Assembly (NCBI GenBank): GCA_937124585.1
Contig: CAKZKT010000127.1
Location: 1-64,000 of the forward strand
Reading direction: 5' to 3'
Origin: an uncultured Anaerolineae bacterium
GTDB taxonomy: Bacteria; Chloroflexota; Anaerolineae; CG2-30-64-16
DNA: 64,000 bases
The notes below the pieces were generated by a model. The model ran no database searches. It was given only the letters and a program-made list of their open reading frames with translations, and was not told where the DNA came from. How positions within the stretch are numbered: the stretch's first letter is position 1; each line of letters starts with the position of its first letter. The translations under genes were made by a program, and so were the position numbers. Positions 51,987 to 60,470 of this stretch are shown here, piece by piece.

Positions 51987-53250
51987 ACGCCCCTGCTGCG
52001 CGGCGGTAGTCTGCCATGTCCACCACCCGATTGCTCAGCCGCGACTCTTCGGCGGCGAACGCCATCAGGTGGCTCTCCAATGAGGCGCGGCCGCTGGTCA
52101 TCGGCGCCTCCTCTCCGCGCAGTGCACGCAGGAAGCCGGCCACGACGCCGAAATCGCCGCCGCCGTGGCCGCTGGCGGCCGCCGGGATCTCCACCTGCTC
52201 GGTGCGGTTGGTCACGTGGTCATGGATCTCCAGCCAGCCGCTATGATAGTCGAACTTGCCGCGCAGCGTGGCCCGGGTGCCGTCGTAGCGCATCGTGCGC
52301 GATTCTTCGTGGGAATGGCCGTGCATGAAGAGCACGACCGTCGCGCCGCCGGGAAACTGCATGTTGACCGTCTGCGTGTCCACCACGTCGTTGTCGCAAT
52401 GGTAGACGCAGCGGCCATATGGCCCGGTCTCCAGGGCGCGCTGCCGGGCCTCCAGGCTGGTGTCCTCGCTGATGACGGAGATGGGCCAGCCGGTGTAGTT
52501 CGGGATCAGGTAGATGCGCCGGGCATCCCACGGGCACTGTTCGGCCACCGGGCAGCCGTCGGTGCAGCGCAGCGGCGCGGCCGGTGGCGCGTTCTCCGGC
52601 CGATAGTGGATCAGCGCGCCGAACGATTGCAGGCGTTCGACCTCGCGGCCCATGTTCCAGTAGAGGATGTCCAGGTCGTGACAGCATTTCGCGAGGATCA
52701 TGGGGCTGGAGGTGGCGAAGTTGCGCCAGTTGCCGCGCACGAAGCTGTGCGCCATGTGCCAGTAGACGACGTTCTCCCGATGCTCGACGGTGACGATCTC
52801 GCCCAGCCGGCCCGATGCCAGGACCTCGTGCAGGGTGGAGAAGAAGGGGGTGTAGCGCAGCACGTGACAGACCTGGAGCAGCCGGCCCTTTTGTTCAGCG
52901 GTCCGCACCAGTTCGACGACATGGTGCAGGCGCTCGGCCATCGGTTTCTCCAGCAGCACGTGATAGCCGGCATCCAGGGCGGCCATGGTCGAGGGGTAGT
53001 GCGTTTGATCCTGGGTCATGTTGAAGAGCGCGTCGGCGATCTGGCCTTTCACCAGCAGATCCTCCCAGGTGACGAACTGGCGCTCCGGCGGGATGCCGTG
53101 CGCCTCTGCGAAGCGGGCGCGGCGCACGGGGTTCGGCTCCGCGACTGCGACGAAGCGCAACTCATCGGGATGCGTCAGGGCGTAGGGGCCGTAGCTGAAG
53201 TAGCCCCGGGCGCCGGCGCCCAGCAGAACAGCGGTGATCGGTTTGGTCAT
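51985..53250 (-). CDS. Gfo/Idh/MocA-family oxidoreductase
   Basis: 421 residues. N-terminal Rossmann fold TAVLLGAGARGYFSYGPYAL, then VLLEKPMAER (the EKP motif) and HDLDILYWNMG of the C-terminal domain. A Cys-rich loop (CTDGCPVAEQCPWDARR) is unusual but known in sub-families of this group. It starts inside the stop of the MFS gene (ATGA at 53247-53250). Probably dehydrogenates or epimerizes a sugar carried by that MFS protein. Confidence 0.88.
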   Translation of the reverse strand: MTKPITAVLLGAGARGYFSYGPYALTHPDELRFVAVAEPNPVRRARFAEAHGIPPERQFVTWEDLLVKGQIADALFNMTQDQTHYPSTMAALDAGYHVLLEKPMAERLHHVVELVRTAEQKGRLLQVCHVLRYTPFFSTLHEVLASGRLGEIVTVEHRENVVYWHMAHSFVRGNWRNFATSSPMILAKCCHDLDILYWNMGREVERLQSFGALIHYRPENAPPAAPLRCTDGCPVAEQCPWDARRIYLIPNYTGWPISVISEDTSLEARQRALETGPYGRCVYHCDNDVVDTQTVNMQFPGGATVVLFMHGHSHEESRTMRYDGTRATLRGKFDYHSGWLEIHDHVTNRTEQVEIPAAASGHGGGDFGVVAGFLRALRGEEAPMTSGRASLESHLMAFAAEESRLSNRVVDMADYRRAAGA

Positions 53251-54485
53251 TTTGCTTCCTCGTGGTGCATGGTTGTGGCGCGACGCAGCGCCAGGAAACA
53301 GAAGGCGCTCACCGCGGCCGTGGCAGCGAACGCGATCCACATAAACGAAAAGCCGAAGTGCTGCACGAGCGTCCCTCCGAGGTAGAGACCAACGAGCTGC
53401 CCCGCGCCTGCAACGGCGTTGAGCAGCCCGCTGTTGGCCCCACGTGCCCGCTCGTCTCCGGCCTCGACGGCGAAGGTCATGGCGTTGGCGGTGAAACTGC
53501 CGAACGCGATCCCGCGCACGACCTGGACGAAGAGCAGCGTTATCAGCGCGGCGCTCAACAGCAGGTAGCCGATCATCACCAGGCTGGCGCCGAAGCCGCC
53601 GACCGCCAGCAGCGCTGCTCGCCCCACCAGGTCGGATAGTTGTCCCGACAGCAGCATGGCCGGCGCTTCGATCAAGCCAGCCAGGCCCCATAAGCTGCTG
53701 ATGGCCGTCTTGGGATGGCCGAACGTGGCCATGTAGTTGGGCCACATCGAGGCCTGGCCGTTCCAGGTCATCTGCCAGAGGAAGACGCCGGCAAGGAAAG
53801 GGAGCGGGAGGCCGGAGGCCAGGAGTCGAGGGCCAGGAGCTGGGGGCCGGGGGTCGAGATGGAGGGAAGGCGCGGTGGTGCGCGCGGCGATCGGGACGTC
53901 GTGCAGGGCGAGCGCGATCACGGCGGCCAGTCCGTACAGGCAGGCGGCGGCCAGGAAGGAGACGCGCAGCGACACGATGTCGGCCAGCCGACCGCCGATC
54001 AGCGCGCCGATCGCGAACGCGAGCGAGCCGATGCCGCGATAGAGGCCCATACGCCGGCCGCGACCTCCGCGCGCGGCCAGGAGGTCACCCATGAAGGCCA
54101 GGCTGGCCGTTGTGTAAGCCGCCAACGCCGCAGCCTCGCCCAGGCGCACGCCCCAGGCCATTTCGAAGGAAATGGCCTGGCTCAACAGGAGGTAGGCGAC
54201 GGCTCCGCCTGCCAGGCCGGCCACGACCAGCGGTTTACGCCGGCCCAGCCGGTCGGAGATGCGCCCCCAGATGGCGCTGGAGATCAGGCTGACCGCGGCG
54301 GTTGTGGCGAGGATGACGGCGATGCGGCCGTAATCTGCGCCAAGCGCCTGCAAATAGAGGGTCAAAAGTGGCATGGCGACGCCGATGGCGGCGTAGACCA
54401 GGGCAATGATGATCGTGAGTAGGAGGATGCCGTTCAAAGCGCGATGCTCGTATTTGCCGAATGAATGATGAGGGCATTCTAGCAC
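53247..54485 (-). CDS. MFS transporter
   Basis: 412 residues from a GTG at 54485; a TTG at 54437 just before the first helix is an alternative and the start is uncertain. Twelve helices with GRISDRLGRRKPLVVAG in loop 2-3. The central loop contains DPRPPAPGPRLLASGLP, the translation of a 14-bp tandem repeat. Coupled to the oxidoreductase gene. Substrate unknown. Confidence 0.82.
   Translation of the reverse strand: MLECPHHSFGKYEHRALNGILLLTIIIALVYAAIGVAMPLLTLYLQALGADYGRIAVILATTAAVSLISSAIWGRISDRLGRRKPLVVAGLAGGAVAYLLLSQAISFEMAWGVRLGEAAALAAYTTASLAFMGDLLAARGGRGRRMGLYRGIGSLAFAIGALIGGRLADIVSLRVSFLAAACLYGLAAVIALALHDVPIAARTTAPSLHLDPRPPAPGPRLLASGLPLPFLAGVFLWQMTWNGQASMWPNYMATFGHPKTAISSLWGLAGLIEAPAMLLSGQLSDLVGRAALLAVGGFGASLVMIGYLLLSAALITLLFVQVVRGIAFGSFTANAMTFAVEAGDERARGANSGLLNAVAGAGQLVGLYLGGTLVQHFGFSFMWIAFAATAAVSAFCFLALRRATTMHHEEAK
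53818..53859. repeat. Three 14-bp tandem units inside the MFS gene
   Basis: GCCAGGAGTCGAGG, GCCAGGAGCTGGGG and GCCGGGGGTCGAGA lie head to tail at 53818, 53832 and 53846, within the cytoplasmic loop between the two halves of the carrier. Confidence 0.85.
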
Positions 54486-54542
54486 GGTCGGACGAGGCCG
54501 TCAATGAGGCGGGTTGAGGAGTTGGGAGGGTGGGGGGGCACG

Positions 54543-54823
54543 ACACGGAGGGCACGGAGGCCACGGAGAGGGGGCGCGACTCAGAGGGCATAGAGGCGGC
54601 GCAACACGGAGGGCACGGAGGCCACGGAGAGGGGGCGCGACTCAGAGGGCATGGAGGCGGCGCAACACGGAGGGCACGGAGGCCACGGAGAGGGGGCGCG
54701 ACACGGAGGGCACGGAGGCCACGGGGAGGGGGCGCGACTCAGAGGGCATGGAGGCGGCGCGACACGGAGGGCACGGAGGCCACGGAGAGGCGGCACGACA
54801 CGGAGGGCACGGAGGCCACGGAG
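54543..54823. repeat. Composite GC-rich minisatellite (9/36/61-bp periodicity)
   Basis: The core ACGGAGGGC-ACGGAGGCC-ACGGAGAGG is three 9-bp words. Six cores start at 54543, 54604, 54665, 54701, 54762 and 54798 (spacings 61, 61, 36, 61, 36). A 36-bp unit is thus optionally followed by a 25-bp unit (ACTCAGAGGGCATGGAGGCG...). The region 54486-54828 has no gene. It ends 5 bases before the left end of the IS element. Confidence 0.92.
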
Positions 54824-54882
54824 TATAATGGACGGCAAAAACTAGACAGAGAAATGGCTGGAGTTAAGGTACAATACCAGCC

Positions 54883-55173
54883 ATCCGCAAACAATACACC
54901 GCTCAATTCAAGGCACACGTTGTGCAAGAAATCCCGAAAGAGGAAAAGACCCTCAATCAGTTGGCGACTGAACACAGCGTCCATCCCAACCAGTTGAAAC
55001 GCTGGAAAGCGACGGCGCTGGAAGGGCTCCCCAGCCTGTTCAGCCGGGGCGATCAGGCGGCGCAGACGGCTGCCGAACATGAGCGCCAGGTGACCGAGTT
55101 GTACGCCGAGATCGGGCGGCTCACGACCGAGTTGACCTGGCTGAAAAAAGCTGGCCTCGTTGCCCACGGCTGA
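54883..55173 (+). CDS. IS3 OrfA (HTH protein), start codon lost or non-standard
   Basis: The frame reads R-K-Q-Y-T-A-Q-F-K-A-H-V-V, the canonical OrfA opening, then HTH residues (SVHPNQLKRWKATALEGLP) and a coiled-coil end LTTELTWLKK. Where relatives have ATG before RK there is ATC at 54883. The first normal start in frame is a GTG at 54922, already inside the helix-turn-helix. OrfA is thus likely defective or poorly translated. Confidence 0.7.
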   Translation: MRKQYTAQFKAHVVQEIPKEEKTLNQLATEHSVHPNQLKRWKATALEGLPSLFSRGDQAAQTAAEHERQVTELYAEIGRLTTELTWLKKAGLVAHG

Positions 55174-56037
55174 ACGGTTGGCCCTGCTGGAACGGGAACA
55201 GCCAGAGCTGCCGGTCACGACCCAAGCTGCGTTATTGGACTTGAATCGCACGAGCCTGTATTATGTGCCGCGACCGGTGTCTGCGACCGAGGTCGCCATC
55301 AAGCACGCGATCGATGAGATCTACACCAAGTATCCTTTCTACGGCTCGCGGCGGATCACCGTCGAGTTGTGCGAAGTGTACAAGCTGCCCGTGGCGCGCG
55401 AAACCGTGCAGCGTTACATGCGGGAGATGGGCATCACGGCCATCTATCCGGGGCCAAATCTCAGCCGCCGTAACCCGAAGCACAAGATTTATCCCTATCT
55501 GCTGCGCAACGTCACGGCCGCCTACCCGAACCATGTGTGGGGCATCGACATCACCTATATTCGATTGCGCGGCGGCTGGCTCTACTTGGTGGCGGTCATC
55601 GACTGGTTTTCGCGCTACGTCATTAGCTGGGAACTGGATCAGACGCTGGCTAGCCCTTTGTCGTGACCGCCGTAGAACGGGCTTTGGCCCAGGCCGCCCC
55701 GGTGATCTGGAACAGCGATCAAGGCAGTCATTTCACCAGCCCGCAGTACACCCGGTTGCTGCTAGACGCCGGCGTCCACATCAGCATGGATGGCCGCGGC
55801 CGGGCCAGCGATAATATCTTCACCGAACGCCTGTGGCGCACGGTCAAATACGAGGAGGTGTACCTGAAAGACTACGCCCAGCCGAAAGAAGCCCCGCAGT
55901 CGCTTGCCGCTTACTGCGACTTCTATGATCACCAGCGCCAGCATCAGGCGTTGGGTTATCAGACATCTGCCAGCGTTTACTTCGCACCGTCAGCCGTTAT
56001 ACCGGCGCCAGAAGCGGTGGCACCGCTACGCAGCTGA
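55160..56037 (+). pseudogene. IS3 OrfB integrase (DDE), frameshifted
   Basis: The first piece (to 55666) holds the HTH_21 region and the first catalytic Asp (GIDITYI), ending LDQTLASPLS-stop. The second piece (55663-56037) resumes with TAVERALAQ and holds the second Asp (NSDQGSHFT) and the Glu (NIFTERLWRTVKYE). One C missing in the AGCCC run near 55655 explains the break. OrfB is also in the +1 rather than the usual -1 frame relative to OrfA after an A6G run (55144-55150), as if one A were lost there too. Confidence 0.85.
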
Positions 56038-56046
56038 CGCCCGGGC

Positions 56047-56100
56047 TGTGGATAAGTGGACAACTGCTCCGCTGCGCTACGCAGTTGCCCACTTATCCAC
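56047..56100. repeat. 20-bp hairpin with DnaA-box-like arms near the IS right end
   Basis: The arm from GTGGATAAGTGG to CTGC (56048-56067) pairs with 56081-56100, with one wobble and a 13-base loop. With the preceding T, the left arm contains TGTGGATAA, a perfect DnaA box on the minus strand. The right arm contains TTATCCACG, 8 of 9. It lies between the OrfB stop and the right terminal repeat. Confidence 0.75.
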
Positions 56101-56250
56101 GGCCCCGACTACGACTGCTGCAACAACTGTTACAGCAGCACCTGGCAGAAAAGAAGGAGACCGTACCTTAATCAAGGCCGTTCCCCTGTCTTGACAAACC
56201 CGTCCACCTCATAAATCGCCCGAGCGTTCGCCGGCAGGATCGGTGAGAAG

Positions 56251-57231
56251 TTATCCCAACGCGGTCGCAGCCTGCGCACTGCGGCGAATCGCTGTAGCCG
56301 TCACCTCAGCAGCCAGCGCACCGACCAGCGTCGCGCTGGCCGACACGGCGCCGGTCGCCACCGCGAAGATCGTGTCGCCGTCGAACATCGTGTGTGCCGG
56401 CCGCACCGCGCGCGCCAATCCATCATGCGCCATCTGCGCGACTTTGTTGGCCTGTTCTTTGGTCAAACGGGCATTGGTAGCCACGACGCCGATCACGGTC
56501 GCGCCGGCCGGCCATGGCAGATCTCCGATCCCGTGACGACACAAGAACCCCAACGTGTCGCCGAAATCCGCTCCTGGCGGCGGCCGTAACCCGGCGATCA
56601 CGCGGCCCGCCTCGTCCACCACATCGCCGAACGCGTTCACCGCCATCAGCGCGGCCACACAGAGGGGCGAGCGACCGCTTGCCTCGGCCTCATCCGCGGC
56701 CACGGCGATGCAGGCGCTGCCGATGCCCGTCTTCGCGGCGCACGCCATGCCCAACGCCTTGCCCACGCTGCACCCCGTGCCCACGCCCACATTGCCCTCG
56801 GCCACCGGCGCATCCGAAGCGGCCAGGCACGCTGCATAGCCCATGGCCGCGTCGGGAAAGGCATCGGCCGCGCCTAGCCCCAAATCGAACAGGACCGCGG
56901 CCGGCACGATCGGCACGCGCGCAACGCCGGTCGGAAAGCCCACGCCTCGCTCCCGCAAATAACGCATGACGCCATCGGCCGCTGCCAGGCCGAACGCGCT
57001 GCCGCCCGTCAGCAGGATCGCGTGCACCTCCTGCACCAGATGCATGGGCCGCAACAGATCGGTCTCGCGCGTTCCGGGCGCGCCCCCGCGCTGATCCACC
57101 CCGGCCACAGCCCCCGTCCCGCCCGGGCCGTCGCACAAAATCACCGTGCAGCCGGTCATCCCCTGCCGGTCGGTGGCATGGCCCACCCGAATACCGGAAA
57201 CCGCAGTCAGGGTTGTGTTGGTCGGATTCAT
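56251..57231 (-). CDS. P1 family peptidase (DmpA/S58-like)
   Basis: 326 residues from the ATG at 57231; an upstream frame start at 57309 is not supported. Signature pieces are SGIRVGHATD, TGGSAFGLAAADGVMRYL, GNVGVGTGCSVGKALG and MAVNAFGDVVDEAGR, near where self-cleaving S58 enzymes have the new N-terminal nucleophile. Here that position is Ala in NAFGD, as in many non-DmpA paralogues. ATNARLTKEQANKVAQMAHDGLARA ends it. Likely an aminopeptidase or amidase; activity unproven. Confidence 0.85.
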   Translation of the reverse strand: MNPTNTTLTAVSGIRVGHATDRQGMTGCTVILCDGPGGTGAVAGVDQRGGAPGTRETDLLRPMHLVQEVHAILLTGGSAFGLAAADGVMRYLRERGVGFPTGVARVPIVPAAVLFDLGLGAADAFPDAAMGYAACLAASDAPVAEGNVGVGTGCSVGKALGMACAAKTGIGSACIAVAADEAEASGRSPLCVAALMAVNAFGDVVDEAGRVIAGLRPPPGADFGDTLGFLCRHGIGDLPWPAGATVIGVVATNARLTKEQANKVAQMAHDGLARAVRPAHTMFDGDTIFAVATGAVSASATLVGALAAEVTATAIRRSAQAATALG

Positions 57232-57312
57232 GGCATGGCAACTCCGCAGTGAAGGCATGAAACGTGAAGCGTGGGCGACGCTCGCTCCCGCCGCCGCCCA
57301 ACTCCGCACGCC

Positions 57313-58551
57313 TCACGCCCTCATCGTCCGCAACGTCTCCTCGTACACCTCGTAATGCTCTCCCTCGGCCTCGGCAGGGTCCACATACTTCAGCCACAGG
57401 GCCTGATCCCGGAACATTCCCGCCAGTTCCCGCCGGCTGACCGTGATGTCGCCGGTCGCGCTGGCCCAGGCCACCCGACCCAATTGCAGGAGGATGTAGC
57501 GGCCGGCATACTGCGCGAGGATCTCAGCGCGGTGCTCCAGGTAGTAGAGCGCTTGCTCGGCCATGGTGCGCCGCCAGCTGATGATCGTCTCCAGCGGATC
57601 CACCACTTTGGCGAAGAAATGGCCGACCGGCGCCTGCACCTCGGACTGAAAGTCAATCTGTTCCAGATCCACTGTGCCGAAACCGCCCTGCGCGGCCACC
57701 AGCAGCGTATTGCGATCGCGATGGAACGGCGGCGTCAGCCAGTCGGCCCGCGGATCGTGACCCATCAGATGCGCGGCGCAGGCATCGGTCGCAATCACCT
57801 GGTCGCCGGCGATCAAGGTGTTGCAGATGCGCGGATGCTCGCCTCTGCCCCACTCCTCGCCGGCCTGGCACACCAGCCCATCGAGGATGTTCAGCGCCGG
57901 GTCGAAGATCCGGCCCAGGTCGGCGAACACATACGGCATCCGCACCAGATGGTGATAGTAGCCGCGCGGCCGGCCGTGGGGCTGGATCGGCATCAGGCCG
58001 AACAGATTTTTCAAACACAACGTGACGCCCGCGAACAGGTGGTTCTTCAATTTTTGCACCGAGACCAGCGCATCTGCCTCGACCGTACAGGCCGGCACCG
58101 GATAGCGGCGAAACATCTGCCCGCCGCCAGGCGTCTCCACCCAAACCACCGGCTCCGTATGACCGTCAATGAACGGGACATCGAACTCCCGCAGCACGGG
58201 CATCAGCTGGATGAGCGACTCCGGCGACTCGCCCGGCAACGGCCGCTCCACGCCGACGTCCACGACGAACAGCTCAGCCGACGTGCGCTCGCGCAGCAGG
58301 CGCAACGTGGCCCGCGCCACGCCGTCACTGACCAGCTGCTGGCGCTGGCCTTCGTGCATCACCACACGGCCCGCCGACCAGTGGTGATTGAACTTAATGC
58401 CGATGCGCCTGGCCCGGCGCAGCTTCTCCCAAGCTCGCTCGAGTGGATCGGTCACCCGCTTCAGTGCCCGATAGATCTCCTCATCGCTGGCGCGATAATC
58501 GCAATGCACCGCGCGCACACGAAAAGCTTTGTCCACATTCCCTCCGATCAT
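57313..58551 (-). CDS. DUF362 protein
   Basis: 412 residues without signal peptide. Core blocks RRIGIKFNHHWSAG, ALVSVQKLKNHLFAGVTLCLKNLFGLMPI and GDQVIATDACAAHLMG align with the other DUF362 protein at 24.6 kb (VSVPKLKTHHWAGVSLSLKNLFG), so these are distant paralogues. It overlaps the DapA-like stop as ATGA. A GTG at 58536 after GGAGGG is an alternative start. The function of the family is not settled. Confidence 0.85.
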   Translation of the reverse strand: MIGGNVDKAFRVRAVHCDYRASDEEIYRALKRVTDPLERAWEKLRRARRIGIKFNHHWSAGRVVMHEGQRQQLVSDGVARATLRLLRERTSAELFVVDVGVERPLPGESPESLIQLMPVLREFDVPFIDGHTEPVVWVETPGGGQMFRRYPVPACTVEADALVSVQKLKNHLFAGVTLCLKNLFGLMPIQPHGRPRGYYHHLVRMPYVFADLGRIFDPALNILDGLVCQAGEEWGRGEHPRICNTLIAGDQVIATDACAAHLMGHDPRADWLTPPFHRDRNTLLVAAQGGFGTVDLEQIDFQSEVQAPVGHFFAKVVDPLETIISWRRTMAEQALYYLEHRAEILAQYAGRYILLQLGRVAWASATGDITVSRRELAGMFRDQALWLKYVDPAEAEGEHYEVYEETLRTMRA

Positions 58552-59447
58552 CTACCCCAGATCAAACAGGGTTGGATCCGCTCCCAGACCCGATTGATCT
58601 CGCGCAGGTCATGGGCATCGAGCGGGCGCGCCTGGCTGCGCATCCGATGATTCCTGAAAATGCCGCGGCGCACCATGATCTCCTTCGCAAAGGCCATGCC
58701 CATCAGCCCCTCCAGCGTCAGGGCCGGCAGGAGATGCTCGAAGAGATCGCGCGCCGCATCCTCCTGGCCGCCATCCAGCAGCTCCCACACCCGCTGGACC
58801 ACATCGCAGAACTGGCAGGCATGGATCACGCCGGCCGCGCCGCGCGCCCATTCGGTGATCATGTAGCGGCCGCCATAGCCGCCCATCACCCCCTGGATCG
58901 CCGGACATCGGCGATCCACCAGCTGGCCGATGCGCTGCGGCCCGGGGACCACCTCCTCCTTCACCCAGCTCACGCGCTCGATCTCGGTGCACAGCCGCAC
59001 GACCTGATCGAGCGAGAGAGGCACCAGCCCGGCGTTTTGAATCCAGACCGGGATCGTGACGGCATCAGAGATCGCCTTGTAATAGGCATAGATCGTCTCG
59101 AAATCGGGCGCCAGGCCGTAGGGCGGCATGGCAATGACTGCATCTGCGCCCACTTTTTCGGCATAGACCGCGTAGCTGACCGCCAGCGGCGTGTTAACCG
59201 CCGCGCAGTTGGCAACGACGGGAACCCGCCTGGCTGCCACCTCGACCGGGGTACGGATCATCAGGCGGCGCTCCTCCTCGGAAAGCACCTGAAACTCGCT
59301 CACCATCACCGGGGTGACGATGCCGCCGACGCGCGACTGCACACAGAACTCGATCTCGGCGGCCAGCACCGCCTCATCAATGCGATCGTGCTCGTCGAAC
59401 GGCGTCATCGGGATGGCGAAGCTGCCGCGCCAGATTTTATGAGTCAT
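58548..59447 (-). CDS. DapA-family aldolase/dehydratase with altered active-site Tyr
   Basis: 299 residues, TIM barrel of the N-acetylneuraminate lyase/DHDPS family. The Schiff-base lysine is Lys163 in WVKEE. The YN motif of the usual PxxxYN is IQN (Gln137), and the GTTGE loop is VTPVMVSE, so it is neither DHDPS nor KDG aldolase in the strict sense. GGAG lies 8 bases before the ATG. Grouped with an SDR of uronate-dehydrogenase type, suggesting sugar-acid catabolism. Confidence 0.82.
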   Translation of the reverse strand: MTHKIWRGSFAIPMTPFDEHDRIDEAVLAAEIEFCVQSRVGGIVTPVMVSEFQVLSEEERRLMIRTPVEVAARRVPVVANCAAVNTPLAVSYAVYAEKVGADAVIAMPPYGLAPDFETIYAYYKAISDAVTIPVWIQNAGLVPLSLDQVVRLCTEIERVSWVKEEVVPGPQRIGQLVDRRCPAIQGVMGGYGGRYMITEWARGAAGVIHACQFCDVVQRVWELLDGGQEDAARDLFEHLLPALTLEGLMGMAFAKEIMVRRGIFRNHRMRSQARPLDAHDLREINRVWERIQPCLIWGR

Positions 59448-59507
59448 GTCATGCTCCGTGATGGGTGTGAATGGGGAGTTTCCCTGCGCGTCCCCTGCCG
59501 CAACCGC

Positions 59508-60302
59508 TCAGCGATACCCATCCTGTGGCACATAGCCCAACACCTCGCGCGTATGGGAGATGTCGGCCAGGTTGTACCGATTGTCGGACAGGCCGAAGAA
59601 AATGTCGAACCGCAGGCTATCTGGCGCCGCGATACAGCGCTCGATGATCTGGGCAATATCGCGCTGGCTGCAATAGACCGATTCGCCCCAACGCGTCGGC
59701 ACGCGATCACCGGCCAGCACCCAGCCGATGCGCAGCGCAATGCACGACAGTCCGTGCGTGCGCGCATACATGTGCGCCAGCGCCTCGCCCCACACCTTGC
59801 TGGCCGCATAGAATTCGCGCGGCCGGGGCGGCTGATCGTGACGGATCGGCCGCAGGTCGGGCAACGAGACCGCCTCGAACCGGCCAGCCAGCAGCGAGCG
59901 ATACGGCTCTTCCGTGTCATAGCCGAACACCACCATGACCGTGCTGGCATAGATCACGCGGCGAACGCCGGCCAGCCGACACGCCTCGAACACATGATAA
60001 CTGCCCATGATGTTGTTGGCGTGAATATCTTCCCAGGAGCCATGCGGATCGGGCGTGGCCGCCAGATGTACCACCACATCCATGCCGGCGACTGCCTGGC
60101 GCACGGCCGCGAAATCGGTCAGGTCGGCCACGCGCAGGTGGTCGTCGGGGATCGGCTGCAGATCGGCCGCTGGCAGCCGTGCCGAGGCTGCGCGGCGACG
60201 CACCAGTCCATACACATCGTAGAGGTCAGAAGAGGACGCCAGCCGGCGATAGGCCACGTTTCCCACCAGGCCGTAAGCGCCGGTAATGAGCACTTTTTTC
60301 AT
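59508..60302 (-). CDS. NAD-dependent extended SDR, epimerase/uronate dehydrogenase-like
   Basis: 264 residues. NAD motif VLITGAYGLVGN (Gly8, Gly11, Gly14), DVVVHLAA, catalytic Ser120 and Tyr165-x3-Lys169 (YAASK). The end is short, as in uronate dehydrogenases (about 265) rather than in GalE (about 335). It precedes the DapA-like gene by 60 bases on the same strand. Confidence 0.85.
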   Translation of the reverse strand: MKKVLITGAYGLVGNVAYRRLASSSDLYDVYGLVRRRAASARLPAADLQPIPDDHLRVADLTDFAAVRQAVAGMDVVVHLAATPDPHGSWEDIHANNIMGSYHVFEACRLAGVRRVIYASTVMVVFGYDTEEPYRSLLAGRFEAVSLPDLRPIRHDQPPRPREFYAASKVWGEALAHMYARTHGLSCIALRIGWVLAGDRVPTRWGESVYCSQRDIAQIIERCIAAPDSLRFDIFFGLSDNRYNLADISHTREVLGYVPQDGYR

Positions 60303-60402
60303 GTCAACCCCCTGGCGACGAGGCGATTCAGCCGATGCGATAGCGCCGCATCACGCGTGGATTATCCCCGCGCGCCGCGTTTGTGTCAACTATGGAACCG
60401 TG

Positions 60403-60411
60403 TGGTATACT
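60403..60411 (+). promoter_or_regulatory. Extended -10 promoter element
   Basis: TGG followed by TATACT (60406-60411). The best -35 is weak (TTGTGT at 60381, 19 bases away), as expected for extended -10 promoters. Transcription would start near 60418. Confidence 0.45.
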
Positions 60412-60455
60412 GTTAACGTCTCTTTCTTCGAGAGTGGAAAGGAACCTCAAATCGC

Positions 60456-60470
60456 ATGGCGGGAGCATGA
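60456..60470 (+). CDS. Possible four-codon upstream reading frame (MAGA) coupled to the next start
   Basis: ATG-GCG-GGA-GCA-TGA has GGAAAGGA upstream (about 60436-60443), and its stop overlaps the next gene's ATG as ATGA (60467-60470). The main gene has only GGGAG one base before its ATG, so coupling through the mini-ORF is plausible. No more than that can be said. Confidence 0.3.
   Translation: MAGA

Larger units (their letters stand above)
54829..56206 (+). mobile_element. Decayed IS3-family insertion sequence
   Basis: 1378 bp bounded by matching tips TGGACGG (54829) and CCGTCCA (ending 56206). The imperfect terminal inverted repeats match at about 29 of 44 positions, including AGACAG and TTAAGGTAC blocks in register on both sides. 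It carries OrfA and a broken OrfB. No target duplication is visible (left flank ends TAA, right flank begins CCT). A TATAAT (54824-54829) straddles the left junction. Confidence 0.85.

Noticed and set aside
54514-54845. Arg/Gly/His-rich frames across the ACGGAGG minisatellite
   Set aside because: Pure repeat translation in several frames, with no ribosome site and no conserved end.
54822-56213. Target-site duplication around the IS3 element
   Set aside because: The bases next to the two tips (TAA and CCT) do not match in 3- or 4-base windows, so none is claimed.
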